This document shows positions 17,248 through 25,129 of a stretch of 41,443 nt of DNA, in pieces. Within the stretch, counting starts at the first letter, position 1. Each line of letters starts with the position of its first letter. The notes beneath the pieces are model-generated. The model was not told the DNA's origin, made no database searches, and saw nothing but the letters and a program-made list of their open reading frames with translations. The position numbers and the translations under genes are program-made. Origin of the DNA: Deltaproteobacteria bacterium (GTDB taxonomy: Bacteria > Myxococcota_A > Polyangia > Haliangiales > Haliangiaceae); NCBI GenBank assembly GCA_005887925.1, contig VBLP01000561.1, positions 5,070-46,512 of the forward strand. Direction: 5' to 3'.

Positions 17248-19174
17248 GCGGCAGCTCCGCGGCGAGCGCGGCGAGCGCGGTCACCAGCTCGCGCTCGTCG
17301 CGGCGGGCCGCGTCGCGCGCCGCGGCGAACCCGGCGAGCTGAGCGCGCTCCGCGTCGATCGCGACGCGCTCGCGGGCGAGCTCTGCCTCGAGCCACGCGA
17401 CGTGGCGCTCGACCTCGCCGCGCAGCGCGACCGCGAGCGCGCCGGTGACGGCCGGCTCGAGCCGCGGCTCGGTGTCGAGGATGTTGGCGGATGCGACCTG
17501 GCGCAGCCTGGCGATGCGCTGCTCGAGCTGGGCGAGCGCCTCGGCCTTGAGCGTGCCCTGCGAGCGGAACAGCGAGGTCAGCCGCGGCGCGACCGCGCCC
17601 AGGCTGGTGCTCGACGTCATCTCGGCGATCGCGACCTCGGCGGTCAGCCACGGCGGCGCCGCATCGTCGCGCGACGAGCCGCGGCGCAGCTCGGCGATCA
17701 GCTCGCGATAGTGGACGCGGGCGCGCTCGGTGAGCCCGCCGGTCAGCGCGCGGTGCGCATCGGCCTGCACGCGCTGCAGCACGCCGGGCGATTCCTCGTC
17801 GATCTGCGTCGCGGCCTTGCGCAGGTCCTCGGTCGACGCCGCCTCGCCGAGCCGCGCCGACCACGCCGCGCCGAGCTCGGCGATCGCGCCGTCGACGGAC
17901 TCGAGCGCACGGCGCAGCAGCTGCTGGACCTGGGCGAGCACCGGCGGCCGGATCCGGGCGAGCGCCGCGGCGACGTGATCCTCGGGGCTGGCGATCCGCA
18001 GCGCCTCGAGGCGATCGAGCCGGGCGCGAAACCCGGTCTCGGCGCGGGTGATCGCCGCGTCGAGCGCGGCCGAGCCCGAGGCCAGCGCGGCGACCGCGCG
18101 CTCGCCCACCGCGATCGATCGCTCGATCGTCGCGATCTCGGTCAGATCTGACGCCAGCGCCGCACGATCGAGCGCCCGCACCCGCGGATCGGCCGGCGCG
18201 CCGGCGGCCACCGCGAACAGGTGAGGGACCACCGCGAGCGCGACCTCGAGCTGCTCGGTCATCGCGAAGCCGTGCGCGCCGCACGCGACCAGGCACGTAT
18301 CCGCGCCCGCGGCGTCGAGCACGCGCGCGTTCGCGCGCGACGGCAGCTCGAGCACGACGACCTTGTCGGACAGCGGGCCGCCGCGGACCTCGACGAACAG
18401 GCGCTCGACGACCTCGTCCGCCAGGCAGGCGCTCAGCGCGTCGACGAAGTCCTGCCGCAGCTCGCGCCTGCCGCGCGACACGGTGTTGGCGAACCCGCGC
18501 GGCGCCGGCGCGGTCGGCTCCGCGGCCGGCGCGGTCGGCTCCGCGGCCGGCGCCGTCGGCTCCGCGGCCGGCGCGACCTGGGGCGGTGGCGGCGGTAGTG
18601 CCGGCGCGCCGCGCGATCGCCAGGCGCGCCACCACCGCGCGAGCCAGCGCCACACCGCCCACCACCGCGGTCGCGGCAGCGGCACCCGGGTCTCGGCCTC
18701 GGCCGACTGTGCGATCGCGTCGCGGAACGCCGCGACGTCGTCGGCGCGCGCGGTCCTGGCGCGATCGGCGCGCGGCGACCGGCGGCGGGTCGGCGGCTCG
18801 CCGTCGGCGTCCGCGGCGTCCAGCGCGTGATCCTCGAGCGAGCCGTCGCGCCGCCGCGCCCGCAGCGAGGTCGCCGGACCGCGGCGCACCTGCATCACGA
18901 TGCGATCCGGGTCCGCGCGCGCCGGGTCGAACAGGCGCTCGCCGGCGAGCCAGTTCAGGAGCTCGGTGCGCGCCGCGAGGTCGCCGGCGATCGCGACCGT
19001 GTACGGCGGGCCCAGGCCGACCCGCTCGATCTGGCCCAGGGCGCGCCGCGCGTCGTCGGCCACCGGCGCGGCGTCGGCCAGGCGGCGAACCGCCGCTCGC
19101 GCCAGCTCGACGATCGCGGGCTCGGCGCGCACCGAGTACAACGCAGCTGTGGTTGCCAGCTGCGCTCCGGTCAC
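17225..19174 (-). CDS. Dynamin-like pseudo-GTPase with Trp-rich insert
   Basis: 649-residue protein whose N-terminal part follows the dynamin-family GTPase pattern, but with every nucleotide-binding motif altered. AIAGDLAARTELLNWLAGE (61-79) stands where GxxxxGKS/T is expected and lacks the Lys. VVVLELPS (272-279) stands where DxPG is expected, and no TKxD is seen. Between them lies a long insert: an Arg/Asp-rich stretch (about 125-170), a tryptophan cluster (seven Trp within 171-185), then PALPPPPPQ and three PTAPAAE-type repeats (about 203-225). The C-terminal half (340-640) is almost all helix, as in dynamin stalks. It may shape or tether membranes without GTP turnover. Homology to dynamins is inferred by eye. 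It diverges from an unknown gene 46 bases away. Confidence 0.78.
   Translation of the reverse strand: MTGAQLATTAALYSVRAEPAIVELARAAVRRLADAAPVADDARRALGQIERVGLGPPYTVAIAGDLAARTELLNWLAGERLFDPARADPDRIVMQVRRGPATSLRARRRDGSLEDHALDAADADGEPPTRRRSPRADRARTARADDVAAFRDAIAQSAEAETRVPLPRPRWWAVWRWLARWWRAWRSRGAPALPPPPPQVAPAAEPTAPAAEPTAPAAEPTAPAPRGFANTVSRGRRELRQDFVDALSACLADEVVERLFVEVRGGPLSDKVVVLELPSRANARVLDAAGADTCLVACGAHGFAMTEQLEVALAVVPHLFAVAAGAPADPRVRALDRAALASDLTEIATIERSIAVGERAVAALASGSAALDAAITRAETGFRARLDRLEALRIASPEDHVAAALARIRPPVLAQVQQLLRRALESVDGAIAELGAAWSARLGEAASTEDLRKAATQIDEESPGVLQRVQADAHRALTGGLTERARVHYRELIAELRRGSSRDDAAPPWLTAEVAIAEMTSSTSLGAVAPRLTSLFRSQGTLKAEALAQLEQRIARLRQVASANILDTEPRLEPAVTGALAVALRGEVERHVAWLEAELARERVAIDAERAQLAGFAAARDAARRDERELVTALAALAAELPPTGRSGA
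18507..18569. repeat. Three tandem 21-bp repeats inside the pseudo-GTPase gene
   Basis: Three consecutive 21-base units (18507-18527, 18528-18548, 18549-18569), the first two identical and the third differing by one base. They encode a seven-residue PTAPAAE-type repeat and continue as a partial fourth copy. In-frame repeats of this kind can change copy number by slippage, altering the length of the flexible linker after the Trp-rich segment. Confidence 0.92.
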
Positions 19175-19220
19175 GGTTTTCGTGCTCAGCCCCGCGCGCT
19201 GCGGCGGTGAGCGCGCCGCG

Positions 19221-19781
19221 ATGCTCGCGAGCTCCGAATCCGCGCTCGGCAGGCAGCTCCGGGCGCGAACCGCACCGCTCGGCGACGTGTTCGCCTGGCT
19301 GTCGGCGCTCTACTTCCGCGGCAAGCTGACCTACGCGCGGAGGTTTGCCACCGCGCCCGGCGGGGTCGGCACGCTCGTCATGGCCCCCGGTCAGGGATTG
19401 CGCCCGCCGGAGTGGGGGATCTCGGCCGACGACCTGCGCGCGATGGGCCGGATCGACATCGAGAGCGATGCGTTCGCCCGGCCGCTGCGCCGCGACGCCG
19501 AGCAGCTCGGCCGGCTGTGCGGACCCGAGGCGCGCGTCGTGCTGCTCGGCAGCATCGCCACCGGCAAGTACGTCGACCCGCTGCTCGAGGTGTTCCGCGA
19601 TCGGCTGATGTTCCCCGAGACCTTCGTCGGCCGCGGCGACATGAGCCGGGGCGGCCTGCTCCTGCGCGCCGCGCGCAGCGGCCTGGAGCTGGCGTATCGT
19701 CCGCTCGCCGGCGCGATCCGGCACGGCGCGCGGCCCCCGAAGCTGCCGCGCGAGCGCAGGTCCCGTCCGGCAGCGCAATAG
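19221..19781 (+). CDS. Conserved protein of unknown function
   Basis: 186 residues from the ATG at 19221; an in-frame upstream extension would run through the divergent gene and looks non-coding. The sequence has the strongly conserved-looking blocks DVFAWLSALYFRGKLTYARRF, LVMAPGQGL, ARVVLLGSIATGKYVDPLL and MFPETFVGRGDMSRGGLLLR. I have the impression that such blocks recur in many proteobacteria, but I know of no function. No signal peptide or membrane span; it should be cytoplasmic. GSIATGKYV is not a P-loop. The divergent partner is the pseudo-GTPase, with a 46-base shared upstream region. Confidence 0.75.
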   Translation: MLASSESALGRQLRARTAPLGDVFAWLSALYFRGKLTYARRFATAPGGVGTLVMAPGQGLRPPEWGISADDLRAMGRIDIESDAFARPLRRDAEQLGRLCGPEARVVLLGSIATGKYVDPLLEVFRDRLMFPETFVGRGDMSRGGLLLRAARSGLELAYRPLAGAIRHGARPPKLPRERRSRPAAQ

Positions 19782-20028
19782 CGCTGCGCCGTGTCACGCG
19801 TGGTGGCATTCGATGGCCGCGAGCGACCGGCACTGTGCATGATCATGCATGTAGCTTCGTGTTCGCACCCGTCGTCGTGGCTCCGTGCGCTGTCGAGCTG
19901 TATCGTGTCCGGGATCGCAGTGAGCCCGGACTCTGGAGCCGGCTGGCTTGGGCGCCGGGATTCGATCGGTGAGCTGCGGGAGCCTGTCGCGCGCGACGAC
20001 GGGAGATGTCTTGCTGCGTGTCGTCAAG
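19782..20028. other. Convergent intergenic region with perfect palindrome
   Basis: 247 bases between two convergent genes. It holds a perfect 14-bp palindrome TGCATGATCATGCA (19836-19849), AT-rich against its surroundings. No T-tract follows on either strand, so it is not a standard terminator. No gene is seen. Confidence 0.55.
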
Positions 20029-22026
20029 TCACCGCGTCCGGGGCGCCGCGGCGTGATAGGCCAGGCCGAGCTCGAAGGTGCGCGGGGCGCCCTCGGTGTC
20101 GACGCCCGCGCGGCCGACGAGGTAGCGGCGGTCGAACAGGTTCCCGATCGGCTGGGTGTTGAGGTCGTCCTCGAACTGGGTGCCGAGATAGCGGACCTGG
20201 CCGACCAGCGTGGCGAGCCGCTCGATCTCGTAGCTCACGATCACGCTGGTGCGGTGGCGCGGATCCTGGGCGAGGCGCTTGCCGACGAGGTCGGGCTGCG
20301 CCGGCGCCTCGACGACGCGCGCGTCGCTGAACGTGTGGCCGAGGCGCACCGTCCACGCGGCGTCGGGGCGCCACACCAGGTCGAGGTCGAGGCCGAGGAC
20401 GCGGCTCTTGCCGAGGTTCTGGCGCTGCCGGGTCGCACCGTCGAGCGGCATGGCGAGGGTGACGTTGGCGATCGGGTCCTTGAGCTGGTTCCAGAACCCG
20501 GTGGCGGTGACGCCGACGCCCTGGAGGACGATCTGGGTGCCGAGCTCGCCGCCCCACAGGGTCTCGGGCTTGAGGCGATCATTGGCCGCGGTCAGCACGG
20601 TGCCGACCTGGAACGGCCGGTAGAGCTCGTTGAGCGTCGGCGCGCGGAACGCGCGGTACGCCGATGCGCGCAGGGCGAGCTCGCGGCTCGCGTGCCAGAG
20701 CGCGCCGATCCGGGGATCGAGCTGCGTGCGCGAGGCGTCGTCGAACGGCGTGGTCGTCGCGCTGCCGTCGCCGCGGGTCAGCGTGGTGCTGGCCGCGAGG
20801 TTCTGCCAGGCGTCGAGGCGGAGCGCGGCGGCGACCTCGAGGTCGGCCGTCACCTGCATCGCGTCCTGCGCGAACAGCCCGGCGAAGCGCTGCTCGCCGC
20901 CGGCGGCGCGCTTGACCAGCGTGGTCGCCTGGACCATCGCCGGGGTCAGCGAGTCGGTCGCGGTGCCGGCGACGCGCTGCGCGTCGGCGCCGATCACGAT
21001 GGCGTGGCGCTCGGTGAGGTGGCCGGTCCACGTCGCGACGGCGCCCTGGTTGTTGGACGGCGCCTTCTGGGTGCTGGCGCTGGTGGCGGTGGCGCGGTCG
21101 GGGGACACCCGCGCGCGCTCCTGCTCGAAGCGCTGGTTGCCGCCGAACAGCTGCACGTCGAGGTTGCCGGGGCCGGAGTCGAGCGCCCAGCCGGCGTCGT
21201 AGGTCACGGTCTGGACGTCGGCGGTGGTGAACAGCGTGCCGGCGTCGAGGTGCTCGGTGAAGAATCGCGCGTCGGCGTGGACGGTCGAGCCGCCGCGGTG
21301 GTGCTCGACGCGGATGCCGACGGTGTTGTGGCTCGAGCCGGCGCGCCCGTCGACCTTGCCGCGCTGGTCGGCGACGATCGGGCGGTAGCCGTCGCTGTGA
21401 AGCGACTCGCCGTCGAGCGCGACGCCGATCTCGCCGAGGCGCTCGGTCGCGCGGCCGGCGAACCGCCGCGTGCTCAGCGTGCCGCCCGCGACGATGGCGT
21501 CGAACGACTGGCCGTCGATCGGCCGCGAGATCAGCTGCAGCACGCCGCCGAGCGCGAAGTTGCCGAACAGCGCCGACGCGCCGCTCGGCGCGATCTCGAT
21601 CCGCTCGATGTCGAGCGGCGACATCGCGCGCCAGTACACCCAGCCACCGAACGGATCGTTGACCGGCAGGCCGTCGCGCAGCACCAGGGCGCGCGACACG
21701 CCCGACGGCCCGACGCCGCGCAGGTTCAGGCCCTGCGACGTCGGATCGGCGATCGCGCTCGAGCTGCGCCGGAACGTCCCGACGCTCGGCGCGGTGCGCA
21801 CCAGGTCATCGGCGAGCGTGTCCGGCGAGCTCGCGATCTGCTCGCGATCGATCACGGTGACGGCGGCGGGGACGTCCTGCGCCGGCCGCGGCAGCCGCAG
21901 CCCGGTGACGACGATGACCTCGTCGGGCGTCGGCTCGGCGGGCGGCGGGACGGGATCGGCGCCCGCATCCGGCGGTGCCGCGACCCCGACCCCGAAGGCC
22001 AGCGCTCCGAGCGTCCGATAGCGCAC
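20029..22026 (-). CDS. TonB-dependent outer-membrane receptor
   Basis: 665 residues from a GTG at 22026. Signal peptide (MRYRTLGALAFGVGVAAPPDAGADP), TonB-box-like DEVIVVTG, then the plug domain (PAAVTVIDREQI, LNLRGVGPSGVSRALVLRDGLPVNDPFGGWVYW, IERIEIAPSGASALFGNFALGGVLQL) and a 22-strand-type barrel (for example FAGLFAQDAMQV, DPRIGALWHASRELALRASAYRAFRAPTLNELYR). It should import a scarce ligand across the outer membrane. The start codon lies one base after the stop of the PQQ alcohol dehydrogenase gene (TAG-C-GTG), with AAAGAAG just upstream, so the two are translationally coupled. That context makes PQQ or a metal complex for the dehydrogenase the leading ligand guess. Confidence 0.92.
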   Translation of the reverse strand: MRYRTLGALAFGVGVAAPPDAGADPVPPPAEPTPDEVIVVTGLRLPRPAQDVPAAVTVIDREQIASSPDTLADDLVRTAPSVGTFRRSSSAIADPTSQGLNLRGVGPSGVSRALVLRDGLPVNDPFGGWVYWRAMSPLDIERIEIAPSGASALFGNFALGGVLQLISRPIDGQSFDAIVAGGTLSTRRFAGRATERLGEIGVALDGESLHSDGYRPIVADQRGKVDGRAGSSHNTVGIRVEHHRGGSTVHADARFFTEHLDAGTLFTTADVQTVTYDAGWALDSGPGNLDVQLFGGNQRFEQERARVSPDRATATSASTQKAPSNNQGAVATWTGHLTERHAIVIGADAQRVAGTATDSLTPAMVQATTLVKRAAGGEQRFAGLFAQDAMQVTADLEVAAALRLDAWQNLAASTTLTRGDGSATTTPFDDASRTQLDPRIGALWHASRELALRASAYRAFRAPTLNELYRPFQVGTVLTAANDRLKPETLWGGELGTQIVLQGVGVTATGFWNQLKDPIANVTLAMPLDGATRQRQNLGKSRVLGLDLDLVWRPDAAWTVRLGHTFSDARVVEAPAQPDLVGKRLAQDPRHRTSVIVSYEIERLATLVGQVRYLGTQFEDDLNTQPIGNLFDRRYLVGRAGVDTEGAPRTFELGLAYHAAAPRTR

Positions 22027-22027
22027 G

Positions 22028-24166
22028 CTACTTCTTTGGCCGGATGAGGTCCGCGGTTCCCTGGATGAACGCCTTGAGCTTGTCGACGTCCGCGGGCTTG
22101 AGGCGGTTGGTGAAGTCGGGCATGCCATCCTTGGCGTTCGGCCCGTTGAAGATGTACTTGTCGAGCTCGGAGATGAACTCGGGCTTGACGTAGCCGAGGT
22201 TGGGGATGTTGCCGCCGCGATCGACGCCGGGGACGCCGTGGCACAGCACGCAGTGGCTGACGTACACGCCCTGGCCGGCCTGGACCAGCTTGGGATCGTA
22301 CTTGACGCCGGCGAGCAGGCCCTCGAGCTTGACGTTGACGAACGCGGGCGGCGCCGCCTTGCCGCCGAGCACGTAGGTGAACACCGTGCCGGGGCCGATC
22401 TTCTCGCTGGTGCGCTGCGACACGCCGTAGGCGCCGCCCCAGCCGACCGCGACCGAGACGTACTGCTTGCCGTCGACGAGGTAGGTCGACGCCGCGGCCA
22501 TCGCGCCGGTGCCGGTCGGCGCCTCCCACAGCTTCTTGCCGGTCTTGGCGTCGAATGCGACGAAGCGGCCGTCGGCCGTGCCCTGGAACACGAGGTTGCC
22601 GGCGGTGGTCAGCGTGCCGCCGTTCCACGGCGAGACGTGCTCGACGCGCCAGACCTCCTTCTGCGCGACCGGATCCCACGCCAGGAGGCGGCCGAACGGC
22701 TTGCTGGTCGGCGGCACGGCATTGATGATCATCCCGGTGTTCCATCCGGTGCCGGTGCCGGCGCGGTTGTCGAGCACGGCGCCCTTCTTCCACTCCTTGT
22801 CGTCCATCAGGTTGATCGGCACGTTCTGCGCCGGCAGGTAGACCAGGCCGGTCGTCGGGTTGAACGACATCGGATGCCAGTTGTGGGCGCCGTAGGGGCC
22901 GGGGACGGCGTCGAACGGACCGTCGGGCCGCGCCTTGGGCGTCTCGATCGGCCGTCCGTCCTTGCCGTAGCCCTTGGCCCAGTTGACCTCGACGAAGTTC
23001 TTGACCGAGATCAGCTTGCCGTCGGTCCGGTCGATCACGAAGAAGAAGCCGTTCTTGGGCGCGTGGAGGATCACCTTGCGCGGCTTGCCGCCGATCTTGA
23101 GATCCGCGAGGATCATCGGCTGGGTCGCCGTGTAGTCCCAGTTGTCACCGGGCGTCTCCTGGTAGTGCCAGGCGTAGGCGCCGGTGTCGACGTTGAGCGC
23201 GACGATCGACGACAGGTAGAGGTTGTCTCCGCCCTTGGGGCTGCGCCGCTTCTGGCTCCACGGCGAGCCGTTGCCGGTGCCGATGTAGACCCGCTTGAGC
23301 TCGGGGTCGTAGGTGATCGAGTCCCAGGCCGTGCCGCCGCCGCCGGCCTCCCAGAACTTGGCCGACGGGTCCCAGGTCGCGGCCGCGCGCTTCATCGATT
23401 CGTCCTCGGCCGGCTTGCTCGGATCGCCGGGCACGCAGAACCAGCGCCACTTCTGCTCGCCGGAATCGGCGTCGTAGGCCGTGACATAGCCCCGGACGCC
23501 GTACTCGGCGCCGCCGTTGCCGATGATGACCTTGCCGCCGGCGACGCGCGGCGCGCCGGTGATGGTGTAGGGCCGCGCGTGATCGATGATCGTGTCGCGC
23601 TCCCACAGCTTGGCGCCGGTCATGGCGTCGAGCGCGATCAGCCGGCCGTCGAATGCGCCGACGTAGATCTTGCCCTTGTGCAGCGCGACGCCGCGGTTGA
23701 CCACGTCGCAGCACGCCTTCTCGCCGAAGCTGCGCGGCACCTTGGGGTCGAAGCTCCACAGCCGCTTGCCGGTGCGCACGTCGACGGCGTGGACCACGCT
23801 CCACGACGCGGTGACGAACATGACGCCGTCGACGACGAGCGGCGTCGCCTCCACGCCGCGGGTCGATTCGAGGTTGTAGGTCCAGGCCAGGCCGAGCTCC
23901 TTGACGTTGCCGGCGTTGATCTCGGCGAGCTTGCTGAACCGGGTCTCGGCGTAGTCCAGGCCGACCGTCGGCCAGTCCTTCGAGCTGCCGAGGTTGGCCT
24001 GGATCGCGGCCGCGTCGAGCGCCTGGATCGCGGCCCTGGCTCGCGTCATGCCGTCTGGCGCGCCGGCGCCCTGGGCGCCTACGGAGGCGGGGTCGCCGAG
24101 CGCGACGAGCGCGAGCGCTGCGACCATCACCGTCGATCGAGCGTGTGATCCGATGAAGATGTTCAT
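22028..24166 (-). CDS. PQQ-dependent alcohol dehydrogenase with cytochrome c domain
   Basis: 712-residue periplasmic quinohaemoprotein (type II alcohol dehydrogenase), oxidising alcohols and passing electrons from PQQ to haem c. The ATG at 24166 has GGAGG nine bases upstream and a signal peptide. The propeller domain shows the adjacent-cysteine pair in KACCDVVNRG, GGGGTAWDSITYDPELK (the catalytic Asp is probably in YDP), GTGNGSPWSQ, GDNWDYTATQPM and W-motif repeats. The C-terminal domain has one haem site SHCVLCHG and a later Met ligand candidate (DGMPDF). The residue two after the presumed catalytic Asp is Glu, not the Asp that marks lanthanide enzymes, so calcium is more likely. No PQQ synthesis genes are in the window. 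Confidence 0.95.
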   Translation of the reverse strand: MNIFIGSHARSTVMVAALALVALGDPASVGAQGAGAPDGMTRARAAIQALDAAAIQANLGSSKDWPTVGLDYAETRFSKLAEINAGNVKELGLAWTYNLESTRGVEATPLVVDGVMFVTASWSVVHAVDVRTGKRLWSFDPKVPRSFGEKACCDVVNRGVALHKGKIYVGAFDGRLIALDAMTGAKLWERDTIIDHARPYTITGAPRVAGGKVIIGNGGAEYGVRGYVTAYDADSGEQKWRWFCVPGDPSKPAEDESMKRAAATWDPSAKFWEAGGGGTAWDSITYDPELKRVYIGTGNGSPWSQKRRSPKGGDNLYLSSIVALNVDTGAYAWHYQETPGDNWDYTATQPMILADLKIGGKPRKVILHAPKNGFFFVIDRTDGKLISVKNFVEVNWAKGYGKDGRPIETPKARPDGPFDAVPGPYGAHNWHPMSFNPTTGLVYLPAQNVPINLMDDKEWKKGAVLDNRAGTGTGWNTGMIINAVPPTSKPFGRLLAWDPVAQKEVWRVEHVSPWNGGTLTTAGNLVFQGTADGRFVAFDAKTGKKLWEAPTGTGAMAAASTYLVDGKQYVSVAVGWGGAYGVSQRTSEKIGPGTVFTYVLGGKAAPPAFVNVKLEGLLAGVKYDPKLVQAGQGVYVSHCVLCHGVPGVDRGGNIPNLGYVKPEFISELDKYIFNGPNAKDGMPDFTNRLKPADVDKLKAFIQGTADLIRPKK

Positions 24167-24299
24167 GGGATAGGCCCTCCGGGCGCGCATCATCACGCAG
24201 CCACCCGGACAGCGCAATCGATGTTTCGACAATCCCCACGATCGCGCCAGTCGGCGGACCGCGGGCTATCTCAGGTGAGCTCTGGGGCTAGACTGAGGC
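24167..24299. other. Divergent intergenic region
   Basis: 133 bases that must hold the dehydrogenase promoter (leftwards) and that of the EI24 gene (rightwards). A weak TAGACT (24289-24294) lies just before the GTG at 24300. No convincing promoter on either strand. Confidence 0.35.
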
Positions 24300-25046
24300 G
24301 TGGATCAGCTCACGAGTGGTTTTCGTGATATCGGGCGGGGATTCGCGGTGCTGAAGGCGCATCCCGCCCTGTGGAAGTGGGTGATCGCGCCGGCCGTGAT
24401 CACCCTGGTCGTGTGCGCCGCGGTGATCGCCGCCATCGTGGCGCTGGTCGCGCCGATCAGCGGCTGGGTCGGCGGGCACCTGCCCGGCGTGCTGGCCCAC
24501 CTGGCGAGCTCGCTGCTGACCATCGTGGTCGTCGTCGCGCTGGCGATCTGCGGCCTGGCGCTGTTCGTGTCGATCGCCGGGCTGATCGCCGGTCCGTTCA
24601 ACGAGGCGCTGTCCGAGCGGATCGAGGCGCGGCTGACCGGGCAGCCGATGACGCCGTTCTCGCTGCGCGAGTTCGCCCACGGCGCGCTGCTCGCGCTCGG
24701 CCATGGCATCCGCCGCATCCTGGCGGCGCTGATCTCGCTGGTGATCGTCTTCGCGCTCGGCCTGATCCCGGTGCTCGGGATGGTCGCGGCGGCGCTGTAC
24801 GGCGCGTGGTTCACCTCCCACGCCGCCGCGTACGATTGCTACGACGCGGTGCTCGCGCGGCGCTTCCTGCCGTATCGCAGCAAGCTCGACTTCCTCGCCC
24901 ACCATCGCCTGCGCACGCTCGGCCTGGGTGCCGCGGTCACCGGGATGCTGCTCGTGCCCGGGCTCAACCTGATCGCGCTCGGGCTCGGGGCCGCGGGCGC
25001 GACCGTCGCGGCGCACGCGCTCGGCGGCGACCCGCCGCGCCGGTAG
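24300..25046 (+). CDS. EI24/CysZ-like membrane protein
   Basis: 248-residue inner-membrane protein starting with GTG. The family pattern is visible: an N-terminal GFRDIGRGFAVLKAHPALWKWVIAPAVI, hydrophobic segments at about 27-52, 66-98, 136-165 and 195-240, and the conserved segment GLIAGPFNEALSERIEARLTG between the second and third. The later FTSHAAAYDCYDAVLARRFLPY also fits. Homologues include the sulfate permease CysZ, but no cysteine-synthesis gene is near and the transport substrate cannot be assigned. The ribosome-binding site (TGAGG) is very close to the start, which is slightly unusual. It converges with the giant lipoprotein gene, with a terminator between. Confidence 0.85.
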   Translation: MDQLTSGFRDIGRGFAVLKAHPALWKWVIAPAVITLVVCAAVIAAIVALVAPISGWVGGHLPGVLAHLASSLLTIVVVVALAICGLALFVSIAGLIAGPFNEALSERIEARLTGQPMTPFSLREFAHGALLALGHGIRRILAALISLVIVFALGLIPVLGMVAAALYGAWFTSHAAAYDCYDAVLARRFLPYRSKLDFLAHHRLRTLGLGAAVTGMLLVPGLNLIALGLGAAGATVAAHALGGDPPRR

Positions 25047-25050
25047 CGGC

Positions 25051-25084
25051 AAAACGAAAAGCCAGGCAGGGTCACCTGCCTGGC
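25051..25084 (-). terminator. Intrinsic terminator of the giant lipoprotein gene
   Basis: A perfect 10-bp stem (GCCAGGCAGG/CCTGCCTGGC, 25061-25084) with a 4-base loop. On the minus strand it is followed by TTTTCGTTTT, a classic Rho-independent terminator. It sits 46 bases past the stop of the gene ending at 25130. A second hairpin, 7 bp (CAGCGAG/CTCGCTG, 25092-25109), lies between that gene and this one. Confidence 0.92.
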
Positions 25085-25129
25085 CGGCGGACAGCGAGTC
25101 AGCTCGCTGCCCGGGTCACATACGTCTGC

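Noticed and set aside
17118-19778. 886-codon open frame on the minus strand overlapping the pseudo-GTPase gene
   Set aside because: It is a different frame of the same strand; low-complexity Arg/Ala/Gly sequence with no motifs. The 17225-19174 frame has a coherent domain order.
22238-24148. Long plus-strand frame opposite the PQQ dehydrogenase gene
   Set aside because: Shadow of a clearly assigned gene; no protein-like pattern.
22028-24166. Lanthanide-dependent (XoxF/PedH-like) dehydrogenase
   Set aside because: The extra Asp two residues after the presumed catalytic Asp is absent (Glu instead) and the haem-containing architecture fits calcium-type quinohaemoproteins. Judged by eye only.
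24300-25046. CysZ sulfate transporter
   Set aside because: EI24 fold is supported, but no sulfate-assimilation genes are nearby, so the specific name is not justified.
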